DNA of 64,000 bases from Paracoccaceae bacterium (GCA_030148225.1 JASBTX010000042.1:327222-391221), one strand, 5' to 3'; positions 1-11,400 are shown, counted from the first letter of the stretch. The notes: generated from the letters alone by a model not told the origin. Program-made: numbers and translations.

Positions 1-15
1 TATCGATCTACCCCG

Positions 16-948
16 TCAACTCGAGGCGTGAAATGTCTGTCCCAGTGATGCCGGTGCGCCCATGGCGCGTCTTCCCCCCCGGGCCGACATGATGACCAGC
101 ACCAGAATCGTTATCAGATATGGGCTCATTGACAAATACTCTACCGGCACGGCAAAGCCCGCTGCCTGCAGATTAAGCTGAAGTACCGTGACGCCGCCAA
201 AGAGATAGGCCCCCAGCAATACGCGCCATGGTTTCCAGCTGGCAAACACCACGATGGCCAGCGCGATCCAGCCGGCACCGGCGGTCATGCCCTCGGTCCA
301 TTGGGGCACGCGGACAAGGCTGATATAGGCCCCGCCCAGCCCGGCACAGGCGCCGCCAAAGGCGATGGCCAGTATGCGGATGCGCACCACTTTGTAGCCC
401 AGCGCATGGGCCGCGCCGTGGTTTTCGCCAACCGCCCGAAGCACCAGCCCCGTCCGGGTATATTTAAGTACCCACCATGTTGCGGCGACCAGAGCCAGTG
501 AAAAATAGACGATCACGTCGTGCTGGAACAGGATCGTTCCCGCAATCGGAATTTCCGACAAGAGCGGGATGTGCAGCTTCTCGGTCGCAGGGGGTTTGAT
601 CCCGACATAGCTTTGCCCCAGAAGCGATGAGAGCCCCAGCCCGAACAGCGTCAGCGCCAGGCCGGTCGCCACGTGATTGGACAGGAAATACTGCGTCAGC
701 ACAGCAAAAATCAGCGACAGTACCGCTCCGCCCACGATGGCGGACAGAAACCCGACCATGGGGCTTCCGGTCTCGACCGCGATGGCGAAACCGCAGATGG
801 CACCGGTGATCATCATGCCTTCTACACCCAGGTTCAGTACCCCGGCGCGTTCGACCACCAGTTCCCCGATCCCGGCGATCAGAATGGGCGTGGCCGCAAC
901 CATCAGGGATGCGATCAGGATCAGCGGGTTGATCGTTCCAAAATCCAT
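16..948 (-). CDS. ABC transporter permease, BMP/nucleoside type (second permease)
   Basis: A 310-residue hydrophobic protein with about eight to ten membrane segments, of the BPD_transp_2 permease family (as in NupQ/YufQ of purine nucleoside importers). Family knowledge: two such permeases and a double-domain ATPase form an inner-membrane importer fed by a BMP-type lipoprotein. I place the start at the ATG at 948, preceded by GGAGG seven bases upstream and sharing one base with the stop of the preceding permease (TGATG); a GTG three bases earlier is the alternative. It is the last gene of the xdh-transporter run seen here. The binding protein is not visible and may lie beyond the left edge. 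Substrate (purine or nucleoside) is inferred from the xdh neighbours. Confidence 0.88.
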   Translation of the reverse strand: MDFGTINPLILIASLMVAATPILIAGIGELVVERAGVLNLGVEGMMITGAICGFAIAVETGSPMVGFLSAIVGGAVLSLIFAVLTQYFLSNHVATGLALTLFGLGLSSLLGQSYVGIKPPATEKLHIPLLSEIPIAGTILFQHDVIVYFSLALVAATWWVLKYTRTGLVLRAVGENHGAAHALGYKVVRIRILAIAFGGACAGLGGAYISLVRVPQWTEGMTAGAGWIALAIVVFASWKPWRVLLGAYLFGGVTVLQLNLQAAGFAVPVEYLSMSPYLITILVLVIMSARGGRRAMGAPASLGQTFHASS

Positions 949-2033
949 CACGCAACCTCCTGCGACGAGAACCGGAAGCGGTAGTTGGACAACACATCCA
1001 CCCCCAGCAGAAAAAACAGCAACATGCCCTGAAATGCCTGTATCGCCGATGCGGGCAGCCCCATCATGAACTGCGCCAGCTCACCCCCGATATAGGTCAG
1101 CGCCATCAAAAGCCCCGCCAGCAGGATACCGACCGGATGCAACCGGCCCAGAAAGGCCACGATGATCGCGGTAAAGCCGTAGCCGACGTTGAAATCGATG
1201 CTGATCTGCCCCGCCGGGCCGGCCACCTCGAAGAGCCCCGCCAGACCGGCCAGCGCACCCGATGCCCCCAAACAGAAGAGAATCAGCAGATTGGGCCGGA
1301 CACCGGCGAATTTCGCCGCCCGCGGCGATTGGCCGGTCAGCCTGATCTGAAACCCCAGCATGTGACGGTTCAGCAGAATATAGGCCATGATCACCGCGAT
1401 AAAGGCCGCAATCACCCCCCAATGCATGCCCGTTCCGGCGATGACTTCCTGGTTCGCGGCCGCGCTATATTGCTGCAGGTTGCGCGATCCCGGAAACCCG
1501 CCGCCGTCAGGGTTGCGCAACAGACCCAGCGACATCGACGCGAGTATCTGCTCGGCCACATAGACCAAGAGCAGCGATACCAGGATCTCGTTGGTATTGA
1601 ACCTTGTGCGCAAAATGCCCGGGATCATGGCCCAAGCCCAACCGCCCAGTGCCCCGGCGATCACCATCAGGGGGAAAATGAAAACCGATTCCGCCGGATA
1701 AAAGGCCAGCCCCACCGCAGCGCCGCAGATCGCGCCCATGATATACTGGCCCTCGGCCCCGATATTCCAGATCCCGGCCCGAAATCCCAGCGACAGGCCG
1801 ATGGCGATCAGGATCAGCGGCCCGGCCTTGACCAGAAGCTGCGGTCGCGAATAGGCGGCAAACTGCTCGTTAAACAGCGGGTCCAGAAAAATCGTGCGCA
1901 GCGCCTCGACCGGGTCCTTGCCCAGCATCATGAACATCAGCCCGCCGAAAAACAGCGTCAGAATGACGGCCAGCACCGGCGAAGCAGCGTTCCAGAAACG
2001 CGATGGCTGCGGCCGTTTCTCGAGCATGATCAT
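948..2033 (-). CDS. ABC transporter permease, BMP/nucleoside type (first permease)
   Basis: A 361-residue polytopic membrane protein, the larger of the two BPD_transp_2 permeases (NupP/YufP-like). It starts with a short cytoplasmic segment, then a first membrane helix at about residues 18-38. The ATG at 2033 is preceded by GGAGGG with a six-base spacer, a clear ribosome-binding site; an in-frame ATG two codons later is less well placed. It lies 51 bases after the ATPase gene and overlaps the second permease by one base, so the two permeases are probably translationally coupled. Together with the ATPase it should import a purine base or nucleoside; the exact substrate cannot be read from the sequence. 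Confidence 0.88.
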   Translation of the reverse strand: MIMLEKRPQPSRFWNAASPVLAVILTLFFGGLMFMMLGKDPVEALRTIFLDPLFNEQFAAYSRPQLLVKAGPLILIAIGLSLGFRAGIWNIGAEGQYIMGAICGAAVGLAFYPAESVFIFPLMVIAGALGGWAWAMIPGILRTRFNTNEILVSLLLVYVAEQILASMSLGLLRNPDGGGFPGSRNLQQYSAAANQEVIAGTGMHWGVIAAFIAVIMAYILLNRHMLGFQIRLTGQSPRAAKFAGVRPNLLILFCLGASGALAGLAGLFEVAGPAGQISIDFNVGYGFTAIIVAFLGRLHPVGILLAGLLMALTYIGGELAQFMMGLPASAIQAFQGMLLFFLLGVDVLSNYRFRFSSQEVA

Positions 2034-2050
2034 GATCGACCCTCCAGATT

Positions 2051-2085
2051 TCTTCTTTGCAAAAATACTCTTGCGCCAAAGGCGC
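2051..2085 (-). other. Hairpin plus AGTATTT-type 3'-flank element (copy A)
   Basis: Read on the minus strand, directly at the stop codon of the ABC ATPase, there is a perfect 5-bp hairpin GCGCC-TTT-GGCGC (2073-2085) followed by AAGAGTATTTTTGCAAAG and a GAA-rich tail, then the ribosome-binding site of the next permease. The tail resembles elements at 11928-11955 and 28346-28370, each also in the sense-strand 3' flank of a gene. It could be an attenuator or mRNA-processing site that lowers permease expression relative to the ATPase; that is inference. Confidence 0.5.
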
Positions 2086-3608
2086 TACCGGGCTGCAACA
2101 TGCGCGACCTCCATCCCGTGGGCGCCGCCCATCATCAGTCCGATCTCCTCGACACTCAGTGCCGCCGCCGGGCGTGTTTCGGTCAGACGGCCCTCGTTCA
2201 GCGCCGCGAAATTGGTCGATATCTCCATCAGCTCGTCCAGATCCTGACTGATCACGATCACCGCGGCACCCTTGCCGGCAAGATCAAGAATAGCCTGACG
2301 GATCGCGGCTGCGGCGGCGGCATCGACACCCCATGTCGGCTGGTTCACCACAAACACGTCCGGTGCCTGCAGCATCTCGCGGCCCACGACGAATTTCTGC
2401 AGGTTCCCGCCCGACAATGACCGTGCCGCGTTGGCCGGACCGGGGGTGCGCACATCGAATTCGGCGATGATCTTTTCGGCAAATCCGCGGGTCTCCCCCC
2501 ATCTCAGAAATCCCCGCCGGGCAAGGTTCTGACGCGTCGCGCCGGTCAGAAGCGCATTTTCGATCAGGCTCATATCCGGCGCGGCGGCGTGGCCCAGACG
2601 CTCTTCGGGTGCGGCCAGAACGCCGAGTGCGCGCCGCTCGTTCGGCCCCAACGCGCCAATCGGCTCTCCGTTCAATAAAATATCGTCTGGCGCGCTGCGG
2701 GTTTCGCCTGACAGCGCCAGCAGCAATTCGTCCTGGCCGTTGCCCGCAACACCACCGATGCCCAACACCTCGCCCCGACGCACCGACATGTCGATATTCT
2801 TCAGACTGGTGCCAAAGGGGTTGTCGGATGTGATTGACAGATCATGAACCGAAATCAGAACCTCACCCAGTTCACCCGGCACGCGCTCGGGCTGATGCAG
2901 GCTGGAGCCGACCATCATTTCCGCCAGTTCCCGCGCCGACGTGCTCTTGGGGTCGGCATCCGCGACCACCTTGCCCAGCCTGAGGATAGTGGCACGGTCG
3001 CATAGTGTCCTGATCTCTTCGAGCTTGTGACTGATATAGAGGATCGCCGTGCCCTCTGCCCTGAGCTGGTTCAAGGTCTCGAACAAGATCTCGACCTCTT
3101 GCGGTGTCAGAACGCTCGTTGGCTCGTCCATGATCAGAAGCTTGGGGTCCTGCAACAGGCAGCGGATGATTTCCACGCGCTGGCGTTCGCCCGCCGACAG
3201 ATCACCGACAAGGCGATGCGGATCAAGCGGCAGGCCATAGGTGTGGCTGACTTCGGTAATTCTGAGGGCAAGCTCGCGCTGCTTGGGCGGGTTCTCCATG
3301 CCAAGCGCGATATTTTCGGCCACGTTCAGCGCGTCGAACAGGCTGAAATGCTGAAACACCATCGCTACACCCGACGCCCGGGCCGCGCGCGGTTCAGCCG
3401 GCTCAAAGGGCCGGCCCTCCAGCGTCATGTGGCCGCTGTCAGGTCTGACCAGACCGTAGATCATCTTGACCAGCGTCGATTTACCGGCCCCGTTTTCACC
3501 CAAGAGCGCGTGCACTTCACCTTCCTGGATGTCAAAGCTGACATGATCATTGGCGACCACACCGGGATAGGCCTTGGTGACGCCTTCGACCTTCAAAAGT
3601 TCTTTCAC
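2085..3608 (-). CDS. ABC transporter ATP-binding protein, double-domain, BMP/nucleoside type
   Basis: A 507-residue protein with two ABC domains in tandem, as in NupO-type and sugar importers. Domain 1 is complete: Walker A GENGAGKS (37-44), Q-loop Q86, signature LSAGERQ and Walker B LLIMDEPTS. Domain 2 has a non-canonical Walker A (GVAGNGQDE), a good signature LSGGNLQK and a Walker B ending in VVNQPT, a pattern I recall as common in second domains of this family. I choose the GTG at 3608, because it overlaps the xdhC stop as GTGA and the protein then begins directly with the ABC domain; an in-frame upstream start at 3641 would add eleven residues inside xdhC. The overlap ties transporter expression to xanthine dehydrogenase maturation. 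Confidence 0.9.
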   Translation of the reverse strand: MKELLKVEGVTKAYPGVVANDHVSFDIQEGEVHALLGENGAGKSTLVKMIYGLVRPDSGHMTLEGRPFEPAEPRAARASGVAMVFQHFSLFDALNVAENIALGMENPPKQRELALRITEVSHTYGLPLDPHRLVGDLSAGERQRVEIIRCLLQDPKLLIMDEPTSVLTPQEVEILFETLNQLRAEGTAILYISHKLEEIRTLCDRATILRLGKVVADADPKSTSARELAEMMVGSSLHQPERVPGELGEVLISVHDLSITSDNPFGTSLKNIDMSVRRGEVLGIGGVAGNGQDELLLALSGETRSAPDDILLNGEPIGALGPNERRALGVLAAPEERLGHAAAPDMSLIENALLTGATRQNLARRGFLRWGETRGFAEKIIAEFDVRTPGPANAARSLSGGNLQKFVVGREMLQAPDVFVVNQPTWGVDAAAAAAIRQAILDLAGKGAAVIVISQDLDELMEISTNFAALNEGRLTETRPAAALSVEEIGLMMGGAHGMEVAHVAAR

Positions 3609-4561
3609 GGCATAGCCCCCGCTTTTCTTGATTTCTCCCACAGGATCAATGCATTGGTAATCCCCAGCGCAATCGCTTCGGGCCGTTTGCCCAGCGCCGG
3701 GTCACCGATCGGGCATTCGATCCGGCTGATGCTGCTTTTTTCATGCCCCAGCGCAAGCAGACGCTTCTGGAACCGGGCCCATTTGGTCTGGCTGCCGATC
3801 AGACCGCCATAGGCAAACGGTTGACGCAAAAGCGTATCGCAAAGCTCCAGATCAAATGAATGCTCCGGCGTCATGATGAAATGAGCGGCATCCGCCTCGG
3901 CGGATTTCATGACCTCGCCGGGATGGGTGTCGATGCTGATTCCGACATTGTCAGGCAGATCAGCAACCTGATCAGGCCGCACATCCACCAGCACGGCCCG
4001 GAATTCGGGAAAGATGCTCAGCGAGCGTGCCAGCGCCTTGCCGACATGGCCCGCGCCATAGATATATACCCAGCGTTTTTCGTGCCAGACCGGCTCGATC
4101 AGCCAGCCCTTTTCGAATATTGTCGGAAAGGACAGCTCGTCCTGTTCCAGTTTACGCACGCGCCGCCGCAGCGCGGGCGGCATCGGCGCGGTGCCCTCTA
4201 TCTGACGGCTGTGAATGCCGAAATAGGTGAATTTCCGCTCTCTGACCTGACTGCGATAGCGCTCGGAATCCCAAATCTCGGTGATCAGAGTCACGGCACC
4301 GCCACAGCATTGACCCATGGCCGGGCCAAGCGCATGGCGGCGAACCTCGATCGCGGGTCCCTTTTCGAGCATTTCCAGCGCCCGGTTGACCGCATCGAAT
4401 TCCAGCCTGCCGCCGCCAATCGTACCTGTCTGACCAAGGCTGTCGACCAGCATCGAAGTGCCGGTTTCGCGCGGGGTGGAACCCTTGTGCCCGGCGATCA
4501 GAATGCGCGCCACCCGGTCAGCCAGTTCGAGACGGTCGGTCAGAAGTTCCAGATCGATCAT
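3605..4561 (-). CDS. xdhC: Xanthine dehydrogenase accessory protein XdhC
   Basis: A 318-residue protein with an N-terminal XdhC/CoxI domain and a C-terminal Rossmann-like domain with the nucleotide-binding motif YIYGAGHVGKALA. Known role: XdhC binds molybdenum cofactor, promotes its sulfuration and inserts it into XdhB. The conserved CCGGAV stretch with two adjacent cysteines is present in the N-terminal half. It overlaps xdhB by four bases at its start (ATGA) and the ABC ATPase by three at its end, so it sits in the middle of one transcription unit. Its normal length and order xdhA-xdhB-xdhC make the assignment firm. Confidence 0.93.
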   Translation of the reverse strand: MIDLELLTDRLELADRVARILIAGHKGSTPRETGTSMLVDSLGQTGTIGGGRLEFDAVNRALEMLEKGPAIEVRRHALGPAMGQCCGGAVTLITEIWDSERYRSQVRERKFTYFGIHSRQIEGTAPMPPALRRRVRKLEQDELSFPTIFEKGWLIEPVWHEKRWVYIYGAGHVGKALARSLSIFPEFRAVLVDVRPDQVADLPDNVGISIDTHPGEVMKSAEADAAHFIMTPEHSFDLELCDTLLRQPFAYGGLIGSQTKWARFQKRLLALGHEKSSISRIECPIGDPALGKRPEAIALGITNALILWEKSRKAGAMP

Positions 4562-6858
4562 GATGCGGCCCTCTGGCGTTCGATGGCCGTCAAAAGCTGC
4601 TCGGGCGTGGCCGGTGCGTCAAGATCGGGGTAAAGCCCGCCGCTACCGCATGCCGCCACAGCATCAGAAAGCGCCATCAGGACGGATATACCATGCATGA
4701 AGGGCGGCTCGCCCACGGCCTTGGAACGATAGATCGTATCCTCGCGGTTTTCCATCTCGTAGAGTGTTACGCGGAAATCGTCAGGCCGGTCGGAACAGGC
4801 CGGTATCTTGTATGTCGATGGCGCATGGGTGCGCAGCCGTCCCGCGTCATCCCAGACCAGTTCTTCCATCGTCAGCCAGCCCGCCCCCTGGACATAGGCC
4901 CCCTCGACCTGGCCGATATCCAGTGCCGGGTTCAGGGAGGCACCGGCATCGTGCAGGATATCGGTGCGCAGGATACGGTTTTCTCCGGTCAGCGTATCGA
5001 TCACCACCTCGGATACCGAGGCGCCATAGGCGAAATAGAAAAACGGCCGCCCCCGGCCCCTGATCCGATCCCAGGTGATTTTGGGCGTCTTGTAGTAACC
5101 GGTTGCCGACAGGCTGATCCGGGCCATGTAGGCCTCGTTGATCACAGTTGCGAAAGGATAGGATTCAGCGCCCACATGCACCTGTCCGTCGCGAAATATC
5201 ACATCCGCAGCCTCTGCCTGATGGCGTTCAGCCAGAAAGCTGGCCAGCCGGTCACGGATCGTATCGCAGGCGATACGTACCGCCATGCCGTTCAGATCCG
5301 AGCCCGAAGAGGCCGCCGTGGCCGAGGTATTGGGCACCTTGGCCGTGTCGGTCGCCGTGATCTTGATCATCGACAGATCGACTCCGAACCGCGCGGCGGC
5401 AACCTGAGCCACCTTTTGAAACAGGCCCTGTCCCATTTCGGTTCCGCCGTGGTTCAGGTGTATCGATCCGTCCTGATAGACATGCACCAGCGCCCCGGCC
5501 TGATTGAGATGCGTGAGTGTAAAGGATATCCCGAATTTGACCGGGGTCAGCGCAATCCCCTTTTTCAGGATCGGATTTGCGGCGTTCCAGTCGCGCACGG
5601 CCTGACGGCGGGCTGCATAGTCGGACGAGGCAGCCAGCCGGTCACAGATGTCATCCAGCACGAAATCCTCGACCGGCATGCCGTAATGCGTTGTCGCCGG
5701 AACGGAGCCGGCAGAGGCAGAGGGATAGAAATTGCGGCGGCGCACATCCAGCGGATCGCGGCCCAGCGCGAAGGCCACGTCATCAAGCACCCGCTCGATC
5801 CCCAGCATCCCCTGAGGGCCACCAAAGCCACGATAGGCGGTTGCGGATTGCGTGTTCGTTTTCAGACGATGCGAGGTTATGCGCATGTTTTCAATGTGAT
5901 ACGCATTGTCTGAATGCAGCATCGCCCGGTCGGCAACCGGCAAAGACAGATCCATCGCCCAGCCGCATCGCGCAAATTGTTCGAAAAACACGCCCCTGAT
6001 CCGGCCATCCTCATCATAGCCGACGGTATAGTCGATCCGGAAATCGTGCCGTTTGCCTGTGATGACCATATCGTCATCACGGTCATAGCGCATCTTGCAG
6101 GGCCGTCCTGTCGCCCGCGCGGCAACAGCGCAGGCCACGGCCAGCGCATTGCCCTGACTTTCCTTGCCGCCGAAACCGCCGCCCATCCGGCGGGTTTCCA
6201 CCCGCACGGCATGCATGGGTACGCCCAGTGCCTCGGCGACCTTGTGCTGAATTTCGGTGGGGTGCTGGGTCGATGTGTTGACCAGCATATCCCCACCTTC
6301 CTGTGGCCATGCCAGTGCGGCCTGACCCTCCAGATAGAAATGCTCTTGTCCGCCCATCGTCAGCGACCGTGACAATTGGTGATCGGCGTCGCGTATTGCC
6401 TGATCCGCATCCCCTGTTGCCCACTCAACCGGCCCGTTTTCAAAGCGGCTGTCGGCGGCAAGCGCCTCGTCGATTGTCAGGATGGCGGGTTCTTCGGCGT
6501 AGTCGATAACCGCCATCCGGGCCGCGCGGCGGGCCTGTTGGTGGCTGGCCGCAACGACGAGAAAGATCGGTTGTCCGACATAATGCACTGATCCGGTGGA
6601 CAACAAAGGTTCATCATGTGCCGACGGGGAAACATCATTGGCCGCAGGCAGATCGTCGGCCACCAAGACGCACTTTACCCCCGGTGCCTGCCGAACAGGA
6701 TCAAGATCCAGATGCGTGATCCGGCCATGCGTGATTTCCGACAGGCCAAAGGCCAGATGCAGCGTGCCTGCGGGCGAGGGGATGTCGTCCACATAACGCG
6801 CCTGTCCGGTCACGTGCAGCCGGGCCGCATCATGCGGCAGAGGGCGCGAAACGCTCAT
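4558..6858 (-). CDS. xdhB: Xanthine dehydrogenase, molybdopterin-binding large subunit
   Basis: A 766-residue Moco subunit that hydroxylates hypoxanthine and xanthine towards urate. Visible signatures include [32 protein letters not shown] and the C-terminal [10 protein letters not shown], whose Glu717 corresponds to the catalytic base of the family. The length is that of bacterial XdhB in the split (XdhA plus XdhB) enzyme. Its ATG overlaps the xdhA stop (ATGA) and its stop overlaps the xdhC start, the usual coupled order. No frameshift or missing motif was noticed. The enzyme is cytoplasmic and works as an (AB)2 heterotetramer in Rhodobacter-type bacteria. Confidence 0.95.
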   Translation of the reverse strand: MSVSRPLPHDAARLHVTGQARYVDDIPSPAGTLHLAFGLSEITHGRITHLDLDPVRQAPGVKCVLVADDLPAANDVSPSAHDEPLLSTGSVHYVGQPIFLVVAASHQQARRAARMAVIDYAEEPAILTIDEALAADSRFENGPVEWATGDADQAIRDADHQLSRSLTMGGQEHFYLEGQAALAWPQEGGDMLVNTSTQHPTEIQHKVAEALGVPMHAVRVETRRMGGGFGGKESQGNALAVACAVAARATGRPCKMRYDRDDDMVITGKRHDFRIDYTVGYDEDGRIRGVFFEQFARCGWAMDLSLPVADRAMLHSDNAYHIENMRITSHRLKTNTQSATAYRGFGGPQGMLGIERVLDDVAFALGRDPLDVRRRNFYPSASAGSVPATTHYGMPVEDFVLDDICDRLAASSDYAARRQAVRDWNAANPILKKGIALTPVKFGISFTLTHLNQAGALVHVYQDGSIHLNHGGTEMGQGLFQKVAQVAAARFGVDLSMIKITATDTAKVPNTSATAASSGSDLNGMAVRIACDTIRDRLASFLAERHQAEAADVIFRDGQVHVGAESYPFATVINEAYMARISLSATGYYKTPKITWDRIRGRGRPFFYFAYGASVSEVVIDTLTGENRILRTDILHDAGASLNPALDIGQVEGAYVQGAGWLTMEELVWDDAGRLRTHAPSTYKIPACSDRPDDFRVTLYEMENREDTIYRSKAVGEPPFMHGISVLMALSDAVAACGSGGLYPDLDAPATPEQLLTAIERQRAAS

Positions 6859-8231
6859 GCGCTGACCCCCAGAACCGAGATCGGCGCGCCGGCCATATCC
6901 TCTTCGAAATAGCGGATCAGCATGTTTTCGGCGCTGCGCAGCCGATATTCAGCGCTGGCACGCATGTCGGTAAGTGGCGTGAAATCGCGGGCGAACCCGG
7001 CCAGCGCCGCGTCAATTGTTTTGCGGTTCCACTCACGGCCCTGCAAGGCGGCCTCGACATGCGTTGCGCGCGCTGGAATACCCGCCATACCACCAAAGGC
7101 GATGCGGGCATCCGCAACCGTGCCACCGCTGATTGTGATGTTGAAACAACCACATACCGCCGAGATGTCCTGATCGAAGCGCTTGGACAGCTTGTAGCAT
7201 TTCAGCCTGTCTGGCTGGCGTGGGAAACTGACAGCCTCAACAAATTCGCCGGGCTGGATATCCTGCTTGCCGTATTCAATGAAAAAGCTTTCCAGACTGA
7301 TCGAGCGGCGTGTGTCGCCGCGCCTGAGATGCAGCGTTGCGCCCAGCGCGATCAGCGCAGGCGGGCTGTCCCCGATGGGTGATCCGTTGGCGATATTGCC
7401 GCCGATGGTCGCGGCGTTGCGAATCTGGGTCGATGCGTATCGGCGGATCAGTTCACCAAAGCTGGGATGCAGCGCCGCAATCTCGGGCCATGCGTCGGTC
7501 AGCGTCGCCGTGGCGCCGATCCTGACCTCATCGTCATCGACGGAGATCGTGGCAAGGTCACGAACGCCACCCAGAAAGGCCACAGGGCCCAGATCGCGCA
7601 TGCCTTTGGTCACCCAGAGCCCGATATCGGTGGCTCCGGCAACCAGCGTGGCATCCGGATGATCGACATACCACGCTGCCAGCGCATCGGCACTGTCGGG
7701 GCTTGCCATCATGTCGCTGTTCAGCGGGGCCGCACCGGGCGGATCATCCTGCATCCATTCCGGCACGGGCTGATCGGCTGCGGCCTCTGCCGCGCGGATG
7801 ATCGGGGCGTATCCGGTACAGCGACAAAGGTTCCCGGCAAGCTGATCATCGAAATCGGTCCGGCCATTGGCATGGGCGGTCGCCATCGACACCACAAAGC
7901 CGGGTGTACAGAACCCGCATTGTGATCCGTGATGCGCGATCATTTCCTGCTGAACCGGATGCAGATCACCATCAGGGCTTGCGATGCCTTCGACCGTACG
8001 CACGGATTTCCCGGCGATCTGTGGCATAAAGAGGATACAGCCGTTCAGCGCGCGCGATCCCCGCTCATCGCTCACCATAACGGTGCAGGCCCCGCAATCA
8101 CCCTCGTTGCAGCCTTCCTTGGTGCCGGTCAGACCGCGCGTTTCTCTCAGCCAGTCCAGAAACGTCACGGTGGGTCTGTCAATCGAAGCGGTCGTGAGGG
8201 TCCCGTTCAGACGAAACGCGATCTCGGCCAT
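6855..8231 (-). CDS. xdhA: Xanthine dehydrogenase, 2Fe-2S/FAD small subunit
   Basis: A 458-residue electron-transfer subunit. The N-terminal ferredoxin-like domain has the first cluster cysteines C41, C46, C49 and C65; the helical second 2Fe-2S domain has C105, C108, C136 and C138. The FAD domain follows with [13 protein letters not shown], then a CO-dehydrogenase-flavoprotein C-terminal domain. It passes electrons from the Moco subunit to NAD. It is the first gene of the minus-strand run reaching to position 16 and is divergent from dnaE across a 224-base gap that must hold its promoter. No regulator gene of xdh is visible in the window. Confidence 0.95.
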   Translation of the reverse strand: MAEIAFRLNGTLTTASIDRPTVTFLDWLRETRGLTGTKEGCNEGDCGACTVMVSDERGSRALNGCILFMPQIAGKSVRTVEGIASPDGDLHPVQQEMIAHHGSQCGFCTPGFVVSMATAHANGRTDFDDQLAGNLCRCTGYAPIIRAAEAAADQPVPEWMQDDPPGAAPLNSDMMASPDSADALAAWYVDHPDATLVAGATDIGLWVTKGMRDLGPVAFLGGVRDLATISVDDDEVRIGATATLTDAWPEIAALHPSFGELIRRYASTQIRNAATIGGNIANGSPIGDSPPALIALGATLHLRRGDTRRSISLESFFIEYGKQDIQPGEFVEAVSFPRQPDRLKCYKLSKRFDQDISAVCGCFNITISGGTVADARIAFGGMAGIPARATHVEAALQGREWNRKTIDAALAGFARDFTPLTDMRASAEYRLRSAENMLIRYFEEDMAGAPISVLGVSA

Positions 8232-8455
8232 GTAAACGATCCGCCACCTTCTTTGCGCCCTGACAATCCGCGGTCCGATGTGGCGTAAAACCGGCGGGGT
8301 CAGCGTTGTTGACTAAAGCTCAGCATTGGCGGTTTCAGGGATTCTTTCAAGCAACTTGTGCAAACCACAGTCACCTACTTGGTATTTTTGAAAATGCGGA
8401 ATTTGCCCGAACTATGGCCTTCAATCTCTGACGCCTGCGGGCTAACCTGATCACA

Positions 8456-11400
8456 ATGTCGAGCGGGCCGAAATTCATTCACCTCAGGGTGCATACAGAG
8501 TACTCGTTGCTCGAAGGGGCGGTGCCCGTCAAAAAGCTGGCGGGCCTGTGCGTCAAACATCGCATGCCTGCCGTCGCGCTGACCGACACCAACAACATGT
8601 TCGCCGCGCTCGAGGCGTCGGAAACGCTCGCTGCACAAGGCATTCAGCCCATCATCGGTTGCCAGCTGGATGTCGATTACGATCCGGTCTTGCCCGGGGA
8701 ACGCCCGCGCGCACCCGCGCCACTGGTACTGCTGGCACAGTCCGAGGCGGGCTATCAGAACCTGATGAAGCTGAATTCCTGCGCTTATCTGGATGCCGGC
8801 GGCCAGCTGCCGCAGGTCACACTGGAAGAGGTATCGGCGCATTCTCAGGGGCTGATCTGCCTCACGGGTGGGCCTGACGGCCCGCTGGGCCGGTTGATCA
8901 CGGCCGGGCAAACCCCCAAGGCAGAGGCGTTCTTGCAGGCGCTGATAGCTGCCTTTCCGAGCCGTCTCTATATTGAGTTGCAGCGCCACCCTGACGAGGA
9001 TGCCCAACCGCCCGAGGCCGAGCGGCTGAGTGAACCATGGTTCATCGATGCCGCCTACGCGCATGGCCTGCCGCTGGTGGCAACCAATAACGTTTTTTTC
9101 CCGCAATCGGTGATGTTCGAGGCCCATGACGCCCTGATCTGTATCGCCGAGGGTGCCTATGTCGATCAGCAGGAACCGCGCCGCCGCCTGACCCCGCAGC
9201 ATTACTTCAAGTCCGAGGCCGAGATGGCGGCGCTGTTTGCCGATCTGCCCGAAGCGCTAGAAAACACGGTCGAAATCGCCAGGCGCTGCGCCTTCAAGGC
9301 CTATAAACGCGATCCGATTCTGCCAAAATTCGCCGATGACGAAGTGCAGGAACTGCGCCGTCAGGCGCGCGCGGGACTGGCAGCGCGGCTGCAGGTGATC
9401 CCGCATGCCGCCCCGGTTGAAGATTACGAGAAACGCCTCGAATTCGAGCTGGGCATCATCGAGGGCATGGGCTTTCCGGGGTATTTCCTGATCGTGGCCG
9501 ATTTCATCAAGTGGGCCAAGGATCACGGGATTCCCGTTGGTCCCGGCCGGGGTTCCGGTGCCGGTTCGCTGGTAGCCTATGCATTGACCATCACCGATCT
9601 TGATCCGCTGCGCTATTCGCTCCTCTTCGAACGGTTCCTCAATCCCGAACGCGTGTCGATGCCCGATTTCGATATCGATTTCTGCATGGACCGGCGTGAA
9701 GAGGTCATCCGCTACGTTCAGGAGAAATACGGCCGCGACAAGGTTGGCCAGATCATCACGTTCGGCGCGCTCCTTTCCAAGGCAGCGGTGCGCGATGTCG
9801 GGCGGGTGCTTCAGATGCCCTATGGACAAGTTGACCGCCTGTCCAAGATGATCCCCGTCGAAGGGGTCAAGCCGGTTTCGATTGAAAAGGCGCTGGCGGA
9901 TGAACCGCGCCTGCGTGAAGAGGCCCGCGCGGAAGAAGTTGTCGAGCGGCTTTTGAACTATGGTCAGCAGATCGAAGGTCTCTTGCGCAACGCCTCGACC
10001 CATGCCGCCGGCGTGGTGATCGGCGACCGTCCGCTTGATGCGCTTGTGCCGCTCTATCAGGATCCGCGTTCTGACATGCCGGCCACCCAGTTCAACATGA
10101 AATGGGTCGAACAGGCAGGGCTGGTCAAATACGACTTCCTTGGCCTCAAGACCCTGACCATCATCCAGAACGCGCTTGACCTGCTGGGGCAGCGCGGCGT
10201 CGACATCGACATCAGTGCCATCCCGCTGGATGACGAAAAATCCTATCGGCTCTATTCCGATGCGCGCACGGTGGCGGTGTTCCAGGTGGAAAGCTCGGGC
10301 ATGATGGACGCGCTCAAGCGCATGAAGCCGACCTGCATCGAGGATATCATCGCCCTTGTGGCGCTTTACCGTCCCGGCCCGATGGAGAACATTCCAAAGT
10401 TCTGCGAGGTCAAGAACGGCCTGCGCGAACGCGAGGGCATTCATCCGAGCATTGACCACATTCTGGACGAGACACAGGGCATCATCGTCTATCAGGAACA
10501 GGTCATGCAGATCGCCCAGGAGATGGCCGGTTATTCACTGGGCGGTGCCGATCTGCTGCGCCGCGCGATGGGCAAAAAGATCCAGGCCGCCATGGATGCG
10601 GAAAAGCCCAAATTCCTGAAAGGCGCTGCCGAAAACGGCGTCGACGAGGCCAAGGCCAAAGAGGTCTGGGATCTTTTGGACAAATTTGCCAATTACGGCT
10701 TCAACAAATCCCACGCGGCGGCCTATGCCGTGGTCAGCTATCAGACAGCATGGCTCAAGGCCAACTACCCGGTTGAATTCATGGCCGGGGTGATGAATTG
10801 CGATCTGCACCTGACCGATAAACTGGCTGTCTATGCCGAGGAAGTGCGCAAACCGGTTGATCGCGGCGGGCTGGGCATTCGCATCATCCCGCCCTGCGTC
10901 AACCGCTCGGATGCGCGTTTCAGCGTCGATGACGGGCAGATCGTCTATGCGCTTGGGGCGCTGAAAAATGTCGGGGTCGAAGCGATGCGCCTCGTGACGG
11001 ATGGCCGGGGCGACAAACCCTTTGCCACGCTTTTTGATGTCGCGCGTCGTGTCGACCTCAAGCGGGTAGGCAAGCGCCCGATGGAAATGCTGGCACGCGC
11101 GGGTGCCTTCGACCAGCTCGATCCGAACCGGGCCCGTATTTTCCACAGTCTCGACGCGCTGGTCGCCTATTCTGCCGCCATCCACGAACAACGCGCCTCC
11201 AACCAGACCTCGCTTTTCGGGGAGGCTGGTGAAGACCTGCCCGAGCCGCGGCTGAAGGATGTTCAGGACTGGCTGCCCGCTGAACGCCTGTCCGAAGAGT
11301 TCGCGGCAATCGGGTTCTACCTCTCGGGCCACCCGCTGGACGATTACATGACCGCCCTCAAACGCCGCGATGTGAAAACGCTGCACGATGTCACCCGGAT

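Noticed and set aside
1137..2420. Long open frame (427 codons) antisense to the permease and ATPase genes
   Set aside because: A shadow of high-GC coding sequence; its translation is Arg/Gln/His-rich without recognisable motifs, while the opposite strand encodes clear ABC transporter proteins.
8299..8313. GTCA-N7-TGAC inverted repeat upstream of xdhA as an operator
   Set aside because: Four-base arms are too short to distinguish from chance, and no regulator gene is adjacent.
9257..10459. 400-codon frame antisense to dnaE
   Set aside because: dnaE on the other strand has all expected motifs; the antisense product shows no family features.
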